Shown: positions 12,809 to 25,959, numbered from the stretch's first letter. The stretch is 64,000 bases of DNA from Auricularia sp. M13 (GCA_037042915.1 CM073197.1:1922001-1986000); one strand, 5' to 3'. Numbers and translations are program-made. The notes: a model not told the origin generated them from the letters alone.

Positions 12809-15800
12809 CTAATGCGACGACGACGAAGAGCGCATGTGGGCCTCAGCGCGGGGAGTGACGGAGCGGGCCAGCGCGTCGGACTGATCCCCACCAGGCCCGT
12901 CGGATATGTGGCGCGTATGTTGGCTGAAGATGACGGCGAGCGTGTCTGCAGGTAAGCGCACGAGCGAGACGCGCTTGGCAGCCCGCGTCCGGTCCCATTC
13001 CTCTGCCTCCTCAGGGGACTCGGTGGCAGTGAAGAACTTGTCGTGGTGCGGGCTAGGACTGGTTAGCGAGCTGCTACTCCGGTCCGCCACTGAAGCAACA
13101 GAGCTGGAGCTCGCTCCTGATAAGCTGCTCGCGAAAAGCCCTCCAGCAGACGACAAGGAGGACGACAACGGTCCCAACGAATCGACGTGTTCTTGCTCAA
13201 CGTCGGACTGCCCAAGCGACGAAAAGTGACTATCCACGCTTCCGGAGGGAGTTGAAGGCGTCACAAACGTTGCGCTCGGATCGTTGGGACTGAGGTGACC
13301 TGGATCGGGCGAGCCTACCCCATTATGCCGCAATGCCGCAGCAGATATTCTCAAGCCAGGCGAGCGCGGCGACCGGGGTGACTGCGGCTGGCTCCCGTCG
13401 GGCAGCGACACGCGCGGCAGCACCGCAGCTTTGCTGTTGTTCAGTGCCGAGACTGCAATCTGCAGCGCCTGATTCCGCGTGCGGACCCACTGCCTGCGCT
13501 CCTCCGCAATATCCGCGGCAAGCGTGTCGCGGTGCGCCCGCATCTTGGCCAGGTCCATCCGCAGGTACGCGACCCTCCGCGCCAGCTGTCCCAGCACCAC
13601 GACGATGCGGTCGCGCGTCGTCTGCCTGAACGGCGTCAGCACCGACAGCTGGTTGGCAAATCGCAGCTCCGCCTCTAGAACAGGCGCCTCGGTGGCAATG
13701 CGCGAGTCAAGGTCGCGTATCTTGCTATTAATGAGCTCTGCGCGCGACGCGATGGTCGGCGGCAATGGTCTGCCCTCCTCTGCAGCAGGCGCGGGTGCAG
13801 TCGACGGCCGCCGTCGTCGCCTTACGCCCCCTGCGTGGCCCGCAATTGCGTTGTTAGATGCGAGCTCGGCTTTGACTTCGTCAAAGGTCATTTTGAACTG
13901 TTCCGACATGTCGAACTCCGGTAACAGGGCATCCATGATGTCCAATCCATCCGTTCCCCCGCTCCACGACGCTCGCGGCCGTGGTCGCTGCGAATGCGAT
14001 GGACTCTGGCGCGCTGAAAGAGGTAGCGTTGCGGACGACTGCCGATAGGAGGATAACGCGAGCGATGGCCGGCTGCTTCCTGAGTCGCGTTGGTGCTCGC
14101 CGCTTGTCTTCCCCTGACCAGACCCCCAAGATCGCGCGGGCTTGCTCGAGCTAGACGAGGGTGATGTGTTCCCTGATGCACGTTGCTGCAGGTCGCGCAG
14201 ATGAAAGCGTGCGGCGGCCATCCCTGCCCCCTCGATCTCCTTCCATGATAGACCAAGTGGGCGCATGCGCACGCCGGCTGTCTTGAATGCACTGGCGTAA
14301 TTGATGAGTGCCAGCCATGCTATGAGCTCGGCCTCGTTCGTTGCACGCAGGAGCAGTTGTCGCCCCTTGGGCATGCTGAATCTGAACGCATGCGGGTATT
14401 TGTCGTATGTTGCGTCACACAGCGCGACTGAGTCTTCCACAGAAAGGATTTCGTCTGGCCGCAGGATTTCGATCTCAGGGACAAGAAATTGGGCTTTGGC
14501 CGTTGTCGTGCCGGCTCTGACATCGTCCTTTGGCGACTCGAACGAAGATGGTATGAGCCCCGTTGCGACCGATGGGTCGCGGAAGAACAACAGCTGGGAG
14601 CCCGTAAGGACGACGCTCCATTCCCGCCACTTGCGACTCGAAGCGCGCCGGCCGCCCTCAGCAAGCTCATCTGCGAACAACATCAACAACAGTCACTGTC
14701 AGAAGTTGACGATTCACGTACCTTTCCGCCACAGTACGCCAACCTTGGTCACACGCAATGTGAGAATCTCACCGGGCCACGGATCGTCCAGTGTCAAGTC
14801 GCCGGGATACGCAATCGCCGGCATGACACTGGGCACGGTGGTGAGCGTGGCCGGAAAGGCACCTATCATGACGCTCTTCCGGCGGTCGACGGTATCCTTG
14901 TCCTCAAGCTCGACAAGCGGCGCGGACGCAAACACGCGCTGCAGGTCGCGCGCGTCCCACGCGCCGTATACGTGCGAGTCACCGCCATGCACACTATACG
15001 GGTCTGTTTGCGATATGACCCCGTGTACGTCCACCCGCAATGGCCCCAGCAAGTCCTGTGCTATGAGGTAGTATGGATCTACACGGTTCGAGCGGCCCAG
15101 CAGCGACGGCGTGCTGAGCGCCGAGCCGTTACTGGTCGATAGAAGCCGCGAGCCGTTGACGTCCAGCGGATCCTCGATGAAGATGAACGGTGCGAAGGTG
15201 ATCTGGTCCCAGAAGTACTTCATTTGTTTGCCCTAATCAGATCCCACACTCGCCAATCAAAGCGTATTTGCACACCTCGAGCAGCTCAGGCTGGACACCC
15301 GGCAGACGCGTATTCTTCACATAGTCGGCCTTTGTCATCTTGCGCTTGTTGCTCTTGTTGAAGGCGTCGGTGTGGAGCATCATCAAGCTGAAGGCAAGCA
15401 CGTAGGGTGTGTCCGAGCTCGCAAATAGACCGGGGTTGCACGTCGAGTAGCGCGTTGCAAAGGCCTCCATAACGCGGTCGATCTGCTGCGTTTCCCGGGG
15501 AGCGCCATGTGCATGAGCAGCTTTCGCAGCGCGACGTCGAGAGGGTCGCCGTCGAACGCGAAACGGCCCATGTACGCCTGCAATGCGCGTACGTGAAATT
15601 CGTCATTGCTGCCGCGAATCAGCCCACCAAATCCAAGGACAAAGAATATGGCAATATGCGCACCTCGCGGCAAGCACGTTGGCCACCTCGGCCTTCGTGA
15701 CAACCTCAGTCAGACGTTGCACGTACGCCTCTGGGCTCTCTCCCTGCGGCATTGGAGGCGGCGCGGGCTTTGGCGGCGGAGGTTGCGGCTGTGGAATGTC

Positions 15801-17111
15801 CTCGACGGGCGGTGGGGGCGTGGAAGGAGTCGCGAAAAAGGAGATGCGACGGAAGAGCGTGGGATTCGTCATGGCGCGCTGACGCGGAGCGAGCTTTGGC
15901 TCTGGAGTCGTCGAAGGCGATTGCGATTCTATGGGCGTGGACACGGGCGACTCGTGAAGATGCAGCGGGTCGGACGACGCGGGCCGCGAGAGGGAGGGTT
16001 GGAGGAACGACACGCGTGGACTGCTGCTGGCGGTGCTGGTACGCGATGCCGGTGGCGGCGCAGGCGCGGGCGCGGGAGCGACGGCGAATTCCAGCGAGAG
16101 ATTGGGCGACCGCTCGCCGGCAGACGAGATGGTCGAGCGACGACGGACAGCAGCGGAGCCAGGGGCCGTGGGAAGATTGTTTGCAGGGGAGTCGGGAATG
16201 ATGAAACTAGTACTGCTGATACTGTACTGTTGAATAGGCTGCAAGGGCTGCGGCTTAGCAGGCGAGCGCGGATTATCTATGGTGAGAGGTGTGAAGGGCT
16301 GCATAGAGGGCAGGGATGGCGTCTTTTCCGACTCGGACGGCTGCGGTGGTGGCTGCGGCTGCTGGGTGTCGACCTGCAGCGTCGTGGCGCGCTTGCGGGC
16401 CCAGAACGAGGACTTGCGCGCGAGGTTAGCAGGGGGCGGGCTGGGCGGCAGGTCGGCGGCGGCGACGGCCTGGGCGCGGAACGGCGCGAGCAGCGACGCG
16501 CCAAACGACAGCCGACGCGTGCGCTTTTCTTGGAACGCGCTGCTGGACGCCACGGCCGTCGGGGCCCTTTCCGGCGACGGCGGCACGGGCGGCCTGGGCG
16601 GCACCGGGGGCACAGGCTCGGGCTGCGGGGCAGGCTCTCGCTGCGCAGGCTCGTGGCTGAACGACCTGCTCTTTCGCAGCACCGGATTCGACGCGACACG
16701 GGGGCGCGGGCGCTGGGCGTCGACTGTGAGATGGCCGCTCTGGTGCGACGGCGACGGCGGTGGCGCGTGCAGGCCGAGCCCGAGGCTGGCCTGGGCAAGC
16801 GCAGCAAGCGGTCGGTCTGCTGCGAACGGCGACGAGGAGCGCGAGGAGCCTGGCTCGGCTTTGGCGGATGACGGCGTGGCTGGCAGGTCCTTGTCGAGGT
16901 CGACAGCGCGGTCATGGTGCCAGAGCGTGAGCGGAATGAACGTCGTCGTCGTCTGCGTGATCGTTGTCGTCGTCGTCTGCGCGACAAAGCCGGAGCGCGC
17001 GGCGGCGGCATGCTCGTACGGCGGCGGGGCGGGTCTGTCGGCGTCGTGCGACGGCTTGAGCGGCAGCGACGGCGTCGACGCCCATCCGCCGCCAAAGCGC
17101 AGATACGGCAT
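12809..17111 (-). CDS. Sec7-PH domain ARF guanine nucleotide exchange factor (fungal SYT1-like)
   Basis: Activates ARF GTPases by GDP/GTP exchange during Golgi or endosomal vesicle traffic. The long N-terminal region (about 460 residues) is Ser/Pro-rich and low complexity. The Sec7 domain follows: ALQAYMGRFAFDGDPLDVAL, LPRETQQIDRVMEAFATRY with the glutamic finger in PRET, and MLHTDAFNKSNKRKMTKADY. Then come YFWDQITFAPFIFIEDP and a PH domain (KWREWSVVLTGSQLLFFRD to ELIAWLALINYASAF). The C-terminal third has a helical segment and a long Ser-rich tail. A break at 15497-15500 between LLMHMALP and RETQQID reads as one missing C. The start is MPYLRFGGGW at 17111. The gene shares a 443-bp divergent region with the gene at 17555. 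Confidence 0.9.
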
Positions 17112-17554
17112 GGCCCGGGCGCGGGAGGCTCGCGGCGGGGGCGGGCGACGGCGGCGACGGGGACCGTGTCGGCGGCGACGGAGGCAAGTGTTTGCGCGGG
17201 CCAAACAGAAACCCGCCCTCCCATGCACCGCCGCCGCCGCCCAGCCAACGCAGCATGGTCCTGGGCAGCCTCGTCGCGTTTGTCTCCGGCGAGCTCAAAG
17301 ACTTTGTCAACGCTGCCACAGGCTCTACAGTCCGTCGTTGCCGCCCTGTGCCCGTTTTTCTGCTCACGGTTGCTCAAAGTCAAATGATCCCGCCCCGCCG
17401 CCCGTGCCAACTCGTCGCAAGTCGCGCCAGCGGGCCGCAGCGCGTCCAGAACCCCCGGAGCACAGTGCGCATACAAACTCAGTCGCGTTGGTCGTCTGAC
17501 TGACCAGCTGCAGAGCACCGAGTACAAGAACCATTACCGCCGCCCTCGCGAGCC
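17112..17554. promoter_or_regulatory. divergent promoter region, Sec7-PH gene / Pro-rich protein
   Basis: A 443-bp gap separates two start codons pointing away from each other, so both promoters must lie here. The sequence is GC-rich. No TATA box or other motif stood out. Confidence 0.5.
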
Positions 17555-19442
17555 ATGCCGGGCACCCTTTTCTCTCGCTCGCCCTCGCCTCCAGAGGACG
17601 ATAACGAATCCCGTCACGTGCGCTTCGCCTCCGACGTTGTCAGTCCGCCCGTGCGCAAGCCCGTCCCCAAGTACCCCGTTTTGCACGACGAGCACTACGA
17701 GGACGAACTCGAGCTTGAACCAGAGCTCGACGACTACTCGCACGATGACTACGAGCAAGAAGACTACGATCAACAGGACTATGATGACGACGAAGAAGAC
17801 GATGACGAAGACGAACGGGCAGGCTACCACTCAGAGGAAGCCAGCCCTCGCCGCCGGCCATCCGAGACATCGCGTCCCACAGACACATCCCGCCGTCACA
17901 ACACACATTCCCATCCACAGCCTCAGGCTGGACCCTCGCGAGTTCGTGCTGTCGCACAGGCATTCCGTGCAGACCCAGAGGAAGACGTGTCGTTGATGCT
18001 GCCCAAGAGCACCGTCCTGCCCAGTAGTGTTGGCAAGGGCAAGGGCAAGGCACGCGACTTGGATCCGTCACCTACCCGTCACACGTTTCCTGCATCTTCC
18101 AGCGAGCTCAGGCGATCAGGCTCGTCGGCGAGCCTGAATCAACGAGATCGCGATAGGGAACACGAACGTCGTCGAACGCTCAGTGGTGCGGAGCATGAGC
18201 TTCGCATTGAGCGTGAACGGGCGGAGAAGCGCGAGCGCGACGCTGTCCAGCAGTCCGAGAGCGCCTGGCGCGACAAAGTCCGCATCCGCATGCTGGAGGA
18301 GGAGTCGAGCATCTCAAAGCCGAACTTGCACGTCGCTCGCATGCCCCCGAGTTCGACGCGCGTGCCGCACCGCCCCCGCCTCCGCCGCCTCCGCCTCCGC
18401 CCCCACCGGGTGGTGGGCTCACGCGTGCCCCAACGTCAAGGGCAGAGGAACTATATCTTGGTGTGCGAGCGACGTTAAAGTCGCCGCCCAAGCCGAAGAA
18501 AACGCTCCGCCCGACGGTAGCCGCAGAACATATGGCACAATTTTGAACGAGCTGAAGACCGTCCGTCTACGCAAGACGACCGACCCTGCGCCGCAGATCG
18601 AGCGGCGGCGTGAGTGGCCCGCCGTTGAAACGAACTTTGGCCTCAAGCGCAAGCGCGAGCCAGGCGATCCCGCACCATCCAGCGCGACCAGTGCGGTTCG
18701 ACGCCGGGTTGGAGAACCGTCATCGTCGGCGCAGAAGCAGACTCTGCTGCGGCCCAATACCAGCTTGAATCGGTCGTCTTCGTCCCTGCGCCTGCCAGCT
18801 ATGGCGGACACGCCTTCGCTATGTTCTGACCGCGATGTGTCAGTTGACGACCCCGTCCCGGAGACGCCGCCGTTTACGGGTCCCACAGCGTCGACATCAC
18901 AGTTACGCCAGTCGACCCCGCCGCCTCCCCGTGCGCGGCCTGCTGCCCGCGTCGCGAATGCCTTCCTAGACTCCGAACGTCGCGCACCGAGTAGTCCGAT
19001 GATGCTTTCCACGCCTCATCGCCCGCGTCCCCCCGGCCGCGTTGGCCCTCAGCGAGTGCTCGTTGAGCCCCCGCCGCCAGAGCTTTTGACGCCGGACCCT
19101 CTTGCTCTGCGCTCGCCGCCGTTGCCAGAGCTGCCCTCGCCACCTCCCTCGCAGAGCGAGGCAGAACCCCAGGGCAGACGCACACGCCGACAGACGCTCG
19201 ATGAGGAGATGCGGCAGGCACACGCTCCTCATGTGCAGATCGTGCGGGATGACGACATGGGCGTCGGGGAGGTTGACGCTGATACGTATATGGGCGTCGG
19301 CACGCGCGAGAAGGATGGTGCATTCCTTGCCGGGGGTGGCGCTGGCGGTACCCCCGTGCACATGCCTGCTATTGAGCTTGATGAGCATCCGCCGCCTCCG
19401 CCGCCTCCGACCAAGCGTGTGACGCGGCGGAAGAAGCGGTAG
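17555..19442 (+). CDS. Pro/Ser-rich coiled-coil protein with poly-proline and WH2-like motif
   Basis: No confident family. It begins MPGTLFSRSPSPPEDD, followed by a strongly acidic Asp/Glu/Tyr-rich stretch (about residues 50-90), a Ser/Arg-rich region, a charged coiled coil of about 60 residues, and a run of about thirteen prolines ending GGG. After that comes MAQFLNELKTVRLRKT, which resembles the actin-binding WH2 pattern (hydrophobic helix, then LRKT). The C-terminus is proline-rich and ends in a basic KRVTRRKKR. Poly-Pro followed by WH2 is the WASP/verprolin arrangement, so an actin-regulatory role is a tentative inference. Two single-base breaks, at 18301-18305 and 18541-18544, interrupt the coiled coil and the WH2-like motif; each reads as one missing base. 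Confidence 0.6.
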
Positions 19443-19871
19443 CAGGCCAAGATTGGTGATGTATTTCTTGCGTTTAGCTTGGGGTTTACGTTGGTTGCTT
19501 ATCTTACAGTCCTCCCTCCTGATGCTGTCGTGCTTTGTGTCGTCTTTTCTGTCTCTGTCTCTATCTCGTGCTTGTCTTGTTGTCCGCTCTGCCGATGTAG
19601 TCATGGCACGTCTTTCTCTTGTATGTCGGTGTATCATAGCCTCGTACAAATTTCATTGCAATTCATCGAAGCTGGCTCCCTGCAGTTAGTTGACAGCTTC
19701 AGGTTCTCGCCTGTACCATTCATGCGAACATGCCAAGGCCGTTTCGTCGAGCGATTATGATGATCGTCGGGTTGCGGGCAAGACGACCATTTGTAGATGA
19801 GCAGACTGACGACAACAGAGTGAAGGTATATAAAGTACAGGATATGCAAAGCGAGGGGCGACAACGCGTGC
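19443..19871. other. convergent 3' intergenic region, 429 bp
   Basis: This lies between the stop codons of the Pro-rich gene (+) and pescadillo (-) and should contain both 3' UTRs. The + strand is T-rich just after 19460. No coding signal, repeat or RNA gene was recognised. Confidence 0.5.
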
Positions 19872-21928
19872 TCAGGCTTTTTGCCGCTCCTTTTTCGCGA
19901 GTTGTTTCCGCTTGTGCTCGAGTTTGGCATTCTGCACCAGAGGTCAGTAGAGATTAACATGCGGTAGGAACAGCTTGCCTCCTCGGTCCGCTTGCGCTCT
20001 CCGTACTTCATCTTCTCGTACAACTTGCGCTTCTTGTTGCTCATCATCATCTTGTTCATCTCCTCCTCGGTCGCCTCAGGCGCAGCTGGGCCAGCCTTGT
20101 GCGACTTCTTGCGGGCTGCCTTGCCGACCTGCTTCTCGAATGCATCAGGGTCAACGCCAGCAGCCTCTGCAGCCAGCTCTGCAGCGCGCAGCAGCGCCGG
20201 ATCTGCGGATTCGACAGCGTTGACGAGCGCATCCTCTTTCTCCGATACGTCTTCATCCATGGCCTCTTCGTCTTCTTCCTCAGACTCGGACTCGGCGGCA
20301 GCGGCAGCATCGACGTGTTGCATCTCCTCGGGGTTGTACGCGCCGCGTTCCTCGCCGAATGGGCTCAGATGCGGAGGAAGAATCTTGCCCTGGAGGTACG
20401 GCTCCTCGAGAAGGATGGTGTTCTTGTTGATGCAGTCCACGACCCACTGAGGCTGGACGTACTTGCGCGTCCGTCTCCGTGCCTTCTCCTCGGCGGTTTC
20501 GTTGGGCCGTTCGACGATGGGGCGGTCGATGATGACATGAGTAATGCTCTCGTCGCTTTCGTCGAAGGGCGAGCCACTGCCCACAGACGCCGGCCAGCCA
20601 ACACGGCCACCGAACGCGCGGATGATGAACTCGAGGATGGACCGCGGGGATTCGCGCGAGAGGAAGAATACGTAGGGCGCAAAGAGTTTCGTGTGCGTCG
20701 ACGGCGCAAGCGTGCTGATGGTCCGTAGCGTGGGTAGCTCAGCCACTTCAGACGGATTGGAGGTCGACGGGTAAGCTACGAAATCGTCTGTTGCATCCAT
20801 GTCTGTCGAGGTGGCCGGCTCGTGGGCCTTGGTGATTTCGTCGTCGGCATCGGCCTGGGAGCTTGCTGCCAGGCTCTTGATCGTGGCGCGAACATCCTTG
20901 CCCGTGATCTTCTTACCGCCGACTTCAACGGTGGCAGGCTTCGATGCTGGTACCTCAGCGGCGGCTTTCTTGGCTTCCTGAAGGCTGAATGCGCCGACGC
21001 CGGCTGCAGCATCGTCTTTGGACGCATCCATTGGCGGAGGATACGCAAGGCCTGCGTCTGCGTAAAGCTTGAAGAAGACAAACCCGAGCAACGTCTGGTA
21101 GAGCTCCAGGAACGTCAGCATGACACGGGCGTCAACGTCCGGTGGAATCTGTCCACCGTGAGCGGCATTACTCTCGTAGCTGATATCTTGTACACACCTG
21201 CTGAGAAAACTGATATGGCACAAGCCAAGTAATAGTTTGGCCCATCACCTCTGCCTGATAGTAGACTCCCTTAATGGACAAGAAGACTTTTCTCAAGGCG
21301 CGGGTGTGCATGACATAGAGCTGCCACTCGGCAGTTAAGCGAGCGCAGTTTTGTGTCAAGGACGACGGTATGCGTTCGTTAGCAGGCAAAGTCGCAAAGA
21401 GAGCCACGAGACAGAGCGCGTCATCGATGTCACGGACAGCGTCAATGAACGTCGGATAGCTATAAAGCATATGAGCGAGCACTACAAAATAGAGACTAGA
21501 ATGGATCGCACCGTTCTTTTATGATATGGTCCAGCGTGTATACCGGCTTGTTGTCCTCCAGACTCTTTGCGCTGCTCCACTCGGAACGTCCGAGAGCACG
21601 GGCAAGCTTTTTCGCAAAAGCCTTGTGCTCGCGCAGCTTTTTGAGCACAGGCTCGTGGGCGAGGTACGCGATGTCCTTTGCATAGTAGAAGGTCGTAGGC
21701 ACACTCGAGCCCTTGTTGGCCTTCTTTTTGTTGCGCGGTTCGCGAGGGAAAATGCCTAAACCCGGTGCTCAGTGCGTACAGTGAATGCCAAAAAGGCAGG
21801 CACGCACCCTTGAGAATGCATAGTCTTCGGAAGTCTGCCAGTGATATCTGCAGCTTCTTAACCGCGTGTGTCCTCGTCACGTATGCTTTCGCGGCGCCTG
21901 CCTTGCCCTTCTGCTTAATCCGGCCCAT
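19872..21928 (-). CDS. pescadillo homologue, ribosome biogenesis (NOP7)
   Basis: Nucleolar subunit of the PeBoW complex (Nop7-Erb1-Ytm1) needed for 27S pre-rRNA processing and 60S assembly. Starts [19 protein letters not shown] at 21928, followed by FRRLCILKG and [15 protein letters not shown], the N-terminal Pes domain. A BRCT domain follows ([20 protein letters not shown] to [12 protein letters not shown]), then an acidic Glu/Asp/Ser-rich segment and a Lys-rich coiled-coil tail ([20 protein letters not shown]). The last intron, 19932-19978, fits only as GC-AG (donor AG/GCAAGC) and joins KRTEE to [15 protein letters not shown]. Its start codon is 103 bp from that of SmD2 on the other strand. 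Confidence 0.95.
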
Positions 21929-22031
21929 ACTTGCAGGTTTGAATGTGGCTGAGCGGACGACGGAGAGCAGAATCGGACTTCGCCGCCCACGCGTTTTGCC
22001 TCCAACGCCAACCTAAGCCCCGCGTCAAGCA
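21929..22031. promoter_or_regulatory. divergent promoter, pescadillo / SmD2
   Basis: Only 103 bp separates the two start codons. An ACGCGT hexamer lies at 21989-21994; this is the MCB-type site bound by MBF-like factors in yeasts. Whether it is used here is unknown. Confidence 0.5.
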
Positions 22032-22625
22032 ATGAGGTTCGTCATTTCTACGCTTGGTAAACACTCATCGGCTGAGTCCCTGTCTACAGTCAGTTTGCGC
22101 ATCTCCCCAGGTCCGAACTCGATGAGGCGCAGTTGCGCCAGTTGGAAGAGCACGAGATCTCGCAGGGCCCACTCTCCGTGTTGCAGCAGGCGGTGCGCAA
22201 CCACACGCAGGTTCTCATCTCGCTGCGCAACAACAAAAAGCTGCTGGCACGCGTAAAAGCGTTCGACAGACATACCAACATGGTGCGCCCAAAGTTGCGC
22301 GTACTTTCTCTCAGTCTACTCACTTAGCATTCTCATTCAGGTTCTCGAAAACGTCAAGGAGGCAAGTCATTCGCGTTTGTCGCGACGTCACACATTAATG
22401 TGACGGTGCAGATGTGGACAGAAGTGCCCAAGGGTAAGAACAAGAAGCCCGTGAACAAAGACCGGTTCATCAGCAAGATGTTCCTGCGGTGCGTATTGAG
22501 TTACAAGGTCCCTTTGCGCGCGCTGAATTCAGTACAGCGGTGATTCTGTTGTCTTAGGCAAGTGCGGTCAACAATATAGCATCCATAATACTGACCCCAT
22601 TCCAGTTTTGCGAAACACTGCTTGA
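22032..22625 (+). CDS. small nuclear ribonucleoprotein Sm D2
   Basis: Subunit of the heptameric Sm ring on spliceosomal U snRNAs. Exons join as [18 protein letters not shown], then [37 protein letters not shown] (Sm1 motif), [33 protein letters not shown] (Sm2), GDSVVLVLRNTA. The product is of normal length, about 110 residues. The first exon has only five coding bases. Two introns, 22362-22411 (AG/GCAAGT) and 22558-22605 (AG/GCAAGT), fit only GC-AG borders, so a spliceosome core gene itself depends on non-canonical donors. Confidence 0.95.
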
Positions 22626-22789
22626 TCCGTTTATTTCTGCTCTCGACTCCGAATATGTTCATAGCTGCAACATGCTGAAATAAAGGTTGAAACTCATGTA
22701 CCATAAGCCGAACATCTGCGAACAGTTCAACAATGTGTGTGTGCAGTCTATTATAAATAGTGTACAAGACGCTGCACTAGCGAGACGAC

Positions 22790-25788
22790 TCAATCGCGCT
22801 CTGCTGCAACTTGGCGCAGCTCCGCCAGACGCGCCTTCATCTTGGGCACTTCAAGCAGCTTCGCCTCCAACGCCTGCTTCTCTTCTTGCAGGGCCAGGCG
22901 CTTCTCTGCATCGAGCTTGGTGCTGGAAGAAAGAGTTGGTGAGCTCAATCGATACCAGTCACAGATAAGGTTGACGTACAAGACGTAGCCGCCATGACCG
23001 TCATATTGCAGGATGAGGCTGTGATACTTCCACAACGATGGACGATGCGACACCGTCAGAAGCGTGATACCCAAACCTACATATCGCATGTTAGTGGTTA
23101 AAAGCCTGCGTTTGAAGATCGCTCACCGGTGGCATGCTCCATCATAACCTGCTCCAGCTCAGGCGAAACACCGCTTGTGCTTTCGTCAAGGATGGCGTAT
23201 TTCGGCGCGTGGTAATACAACCGAGCCCACGCGATGCGCTGCTTGTCGCCGCCGCTGAGGGTGGTAGCCCACTCGCGCGACACGTCCCACCCGCCCTCGC
23301 GCTCTACAATGTGATCCATCTGAACCACCGCCAGGATCTTGAGCAAATCGTAGTCAGTCACCCCACCTGAGGCATCGGTTGTGAGAGGCTTATTCGAACA
23401 CGAAGGTCGATACATACGAGACTCCATCTCCTGTTTAGAGTGTGGGTAGATGACCTGATCACGAAGTGTGCCCAGAGAGAGGTACGGTCGCTGAGGGATA
23501 AGAATGAAATCGCTCGCCGGGGGCGTGTGCACAACGCCGCCTGCGTCAAGATGAGCTTAGCTACTTTGTCTCCAGTTGTCCGGAAAATACCCGTACCATA
23601 TACAGGCCATAATCCGCCAAGGATGCGGAAGAGCGACGACTTGCCGCAGCCTGCAAAAGGGTAAGCATCCTGGTAGGAACATTTGCAGGGGCATACCGTT
23701 GGGTCCCACAATAAGCAGATGTTGCTACGCGAACGATTAGCACCACAGCAAGGTATGACCAATGTACTGACTCCAGGCTTGACATGGAAACTCAAGCTTC
23801 GAACAAGCACATCGCCGTTGGGGGTAATTATGGGCACTTCATCGAAAATGATTTCGTCCGAGATCACCAGCTTGCCGCGGTTCTTGAGAACTTCCTGATA
23901 TGAGGGACCGTGAAGTTATCAGATTCAATGAGACACTCACGCTTAGCATTCTCCTCGGACTGTGCACTGCTGACGAGTGCTTTCTCAAACTTGCCCTTCT
24001 TCACGTCTTCAATGGTATCAAAGAATTGCGAAACGCGCGCGGTATATCCGGCGAGCTCAGCAAGCTCTGCACACACGCTATCAGCCAAGGACAGTGCGTG
24101 CAAGTCCACTTTTGCCAGTACCTTTGTAAGAATACATGACCTGTTGACGACGTCAGTTGCGTCGGCTCTCATAGGCTGCAATACGCACACGACCAAAGGC
24201 ATCACTCGAGGACAAGAGTAGTCTTCGATTCGTAACAAAGCCCTCTGTACGACTCCCATGATCTCCGGCGTCGAGTCCGGGCAGCTTCGCAAACACCGGG
24301 ATGGCGCAAATGCACAAGCCAAACGCTCCCCAGAGCCATTTGATGATGCCCTCCTCGACGATACCATGCCACACGCGGATGCGGAGCACGCGATTTATGT
24401 GCTTGACGAGCGCAAAATAGTCGCGCTCAAGGAGAAGCTTCTCAGCCTGCTCGCCGCCGTAGAAGGCTACTTCCTCAGAGGCCTCGACGAGACGCGAATG
24501 CGAATGGCGTAAGGAACCTGTCAGTGCCGCTTCTTCCGCTGTGTACTTGCCAAATGGAGGAGTCATGGCGCGCACTGCGAAACTGGGTCAGAGTGAGACT
24601 ATTTTTCTCAGTATCAACCTACAGAGATTGGCAGATGCTTGAACTGCTAATGTCAAAATGACAAGTCCCTCGGCACCGACATTCTGTGAGAGTTGGTAGT
24701 TCTGCGCCGATGGTAAGACTGGAGTATCATTGAGCATATAACAGAGACGAACATAGAGCACAACGTCCAAGATGGGCTTCGCGAGATTGCTGTCCAGAGT
24801 TCAGGGCCAGCCAGAAATTGCACAAGTCCACGAACCTGTAGATTGCAGCCAATGCGCTAGAGAACCGCTGGATGTCCACAGTAATCATCCTAATATAAAC
24901 TCAGTCTTAAAACTTCACGCAGGAAGAGTGCATACTGGTCAGGGTTCTTGATGCGGTCGTCGAGATTGGCTGAGCAGTACTCGTGAGCCATCTGCAAGGT
25001 GGCCTGCTGCACGACGCACAGAGCTTGTAGTATATCTTCTGCTTCGTTTCGCCATCCTCTCCGAGGTACGCTTCGAGGGCGGCTTCCGTGAGGCGCGTGC
25101 GGAACGCGATGGCCAGCTTGTTTTGGATGTACGTCAACCAGCTATTCGTCCATGTGGCTGGGATGGCGACGAGGAGCCAACGCAGGATATTCCATAGGAA
25201 CGGCAGCATCTGCGCCCGCACGATAGAGGCCACAATCCTATTGTATCGTTTCAGTGGTCCGCTACGCCAACAAGGTCGGGTGATACGTACTTGCCGTCGA
25301 GCACTGCAACATAGAGCGAAATTGCCGTCCTGAATATGAGCAGAGCTGAGTACAGCACAAGCATTCGAGCCTCGCGCGACCGTAATCCTGGGATCACGAT
25401 TCGGAGCAGTCGACTAAGCCTCTGGTAGAACACGCTGTCGACCTGCAATAATCGCCATAGTGAGTGCTTAGAGTTCGTTCACGCTGCTGGGACGCACCGC
25501 AACGCGTGCCGGCCGGGCATTCTGGGTGTCGTCCTTCTTACTGCGCTTGCCAGAGCGTGAGGGACGGTCGGATGTCCGGGCGCGCGCTATGCCGCCCACG
25601 GTTACGGCGAGGAAGTAGCTGATGAAACTGACAGTCAAGACGCGCTGGACGCCCTTTCTGTGCTGGCCATAGAACTTGTAGAATCGCACCGCCCGTTCGC
25701 GCGACGGGCGGAGGGTGCTGAGGACCGTCATAGGCACAGGCAAGAGTATCAACACACGTGATAACGCGGCGATGACAGTGTTCTGCAA
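22790..25788 (-). CDS. peroxisomal ABC half-transporter, ABCD/PXA type
   Basis: Imports very-long-chain or long-chain acyl-CoA into peroxisomes for beta-oxidation. Layout is TMD then NBD, as in ABCD half-transporters. The N-terminus has hydrophobic and basic segments, followed by [39 protein letters not shown] and [23 protein letters not shown] motifs: Walker A GPNGCGKSS (split by an intron), [19 protein letters not shown], signature [15 protein letters not shown], Walker B YAILDEST, and the switch histidine in [14 protein letters not shown]. The C-terminus is a charged coiled coil ([20 protein letters not shown]). There are many short exons. The start at 25788 is the first ATG of the open exon; an earlier first exon cannot be excluded. 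Confidence 0.92.
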
Positions 25789-25959
25789 GCAAGTATATGC
25801 TCCCGACTCTCAAGAATTACAGATGGCTCAGAACACTGGAGTCTGTTATTTTGGCGGGTTGCTACGGATTTACAGCAAGAAATATACATCTGGGACCGGG
25901 ACGGCGACAGTGAGGTTTTGGCCTGGCGCGTGCATGCCCAGGGTTTGACCAGCGTACGG

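Noticed and set aside
15606-17527. Long open frames opposite and overlapping the Sec7-PH gene (up to about 420 residues)
   Set aside because: They are Arg/Gly-rich mirror frames of GC-rich, low-complexity coding sequence, without motifs; the minus frame carries Sec7 and PH domains.
22032-22280. Prefoldin-like reading of the gene at 22032
   Set aside because: The spliced product gives [15 protein letters not shown] and SKMFLRGDSV, which is SmD2 throughout.
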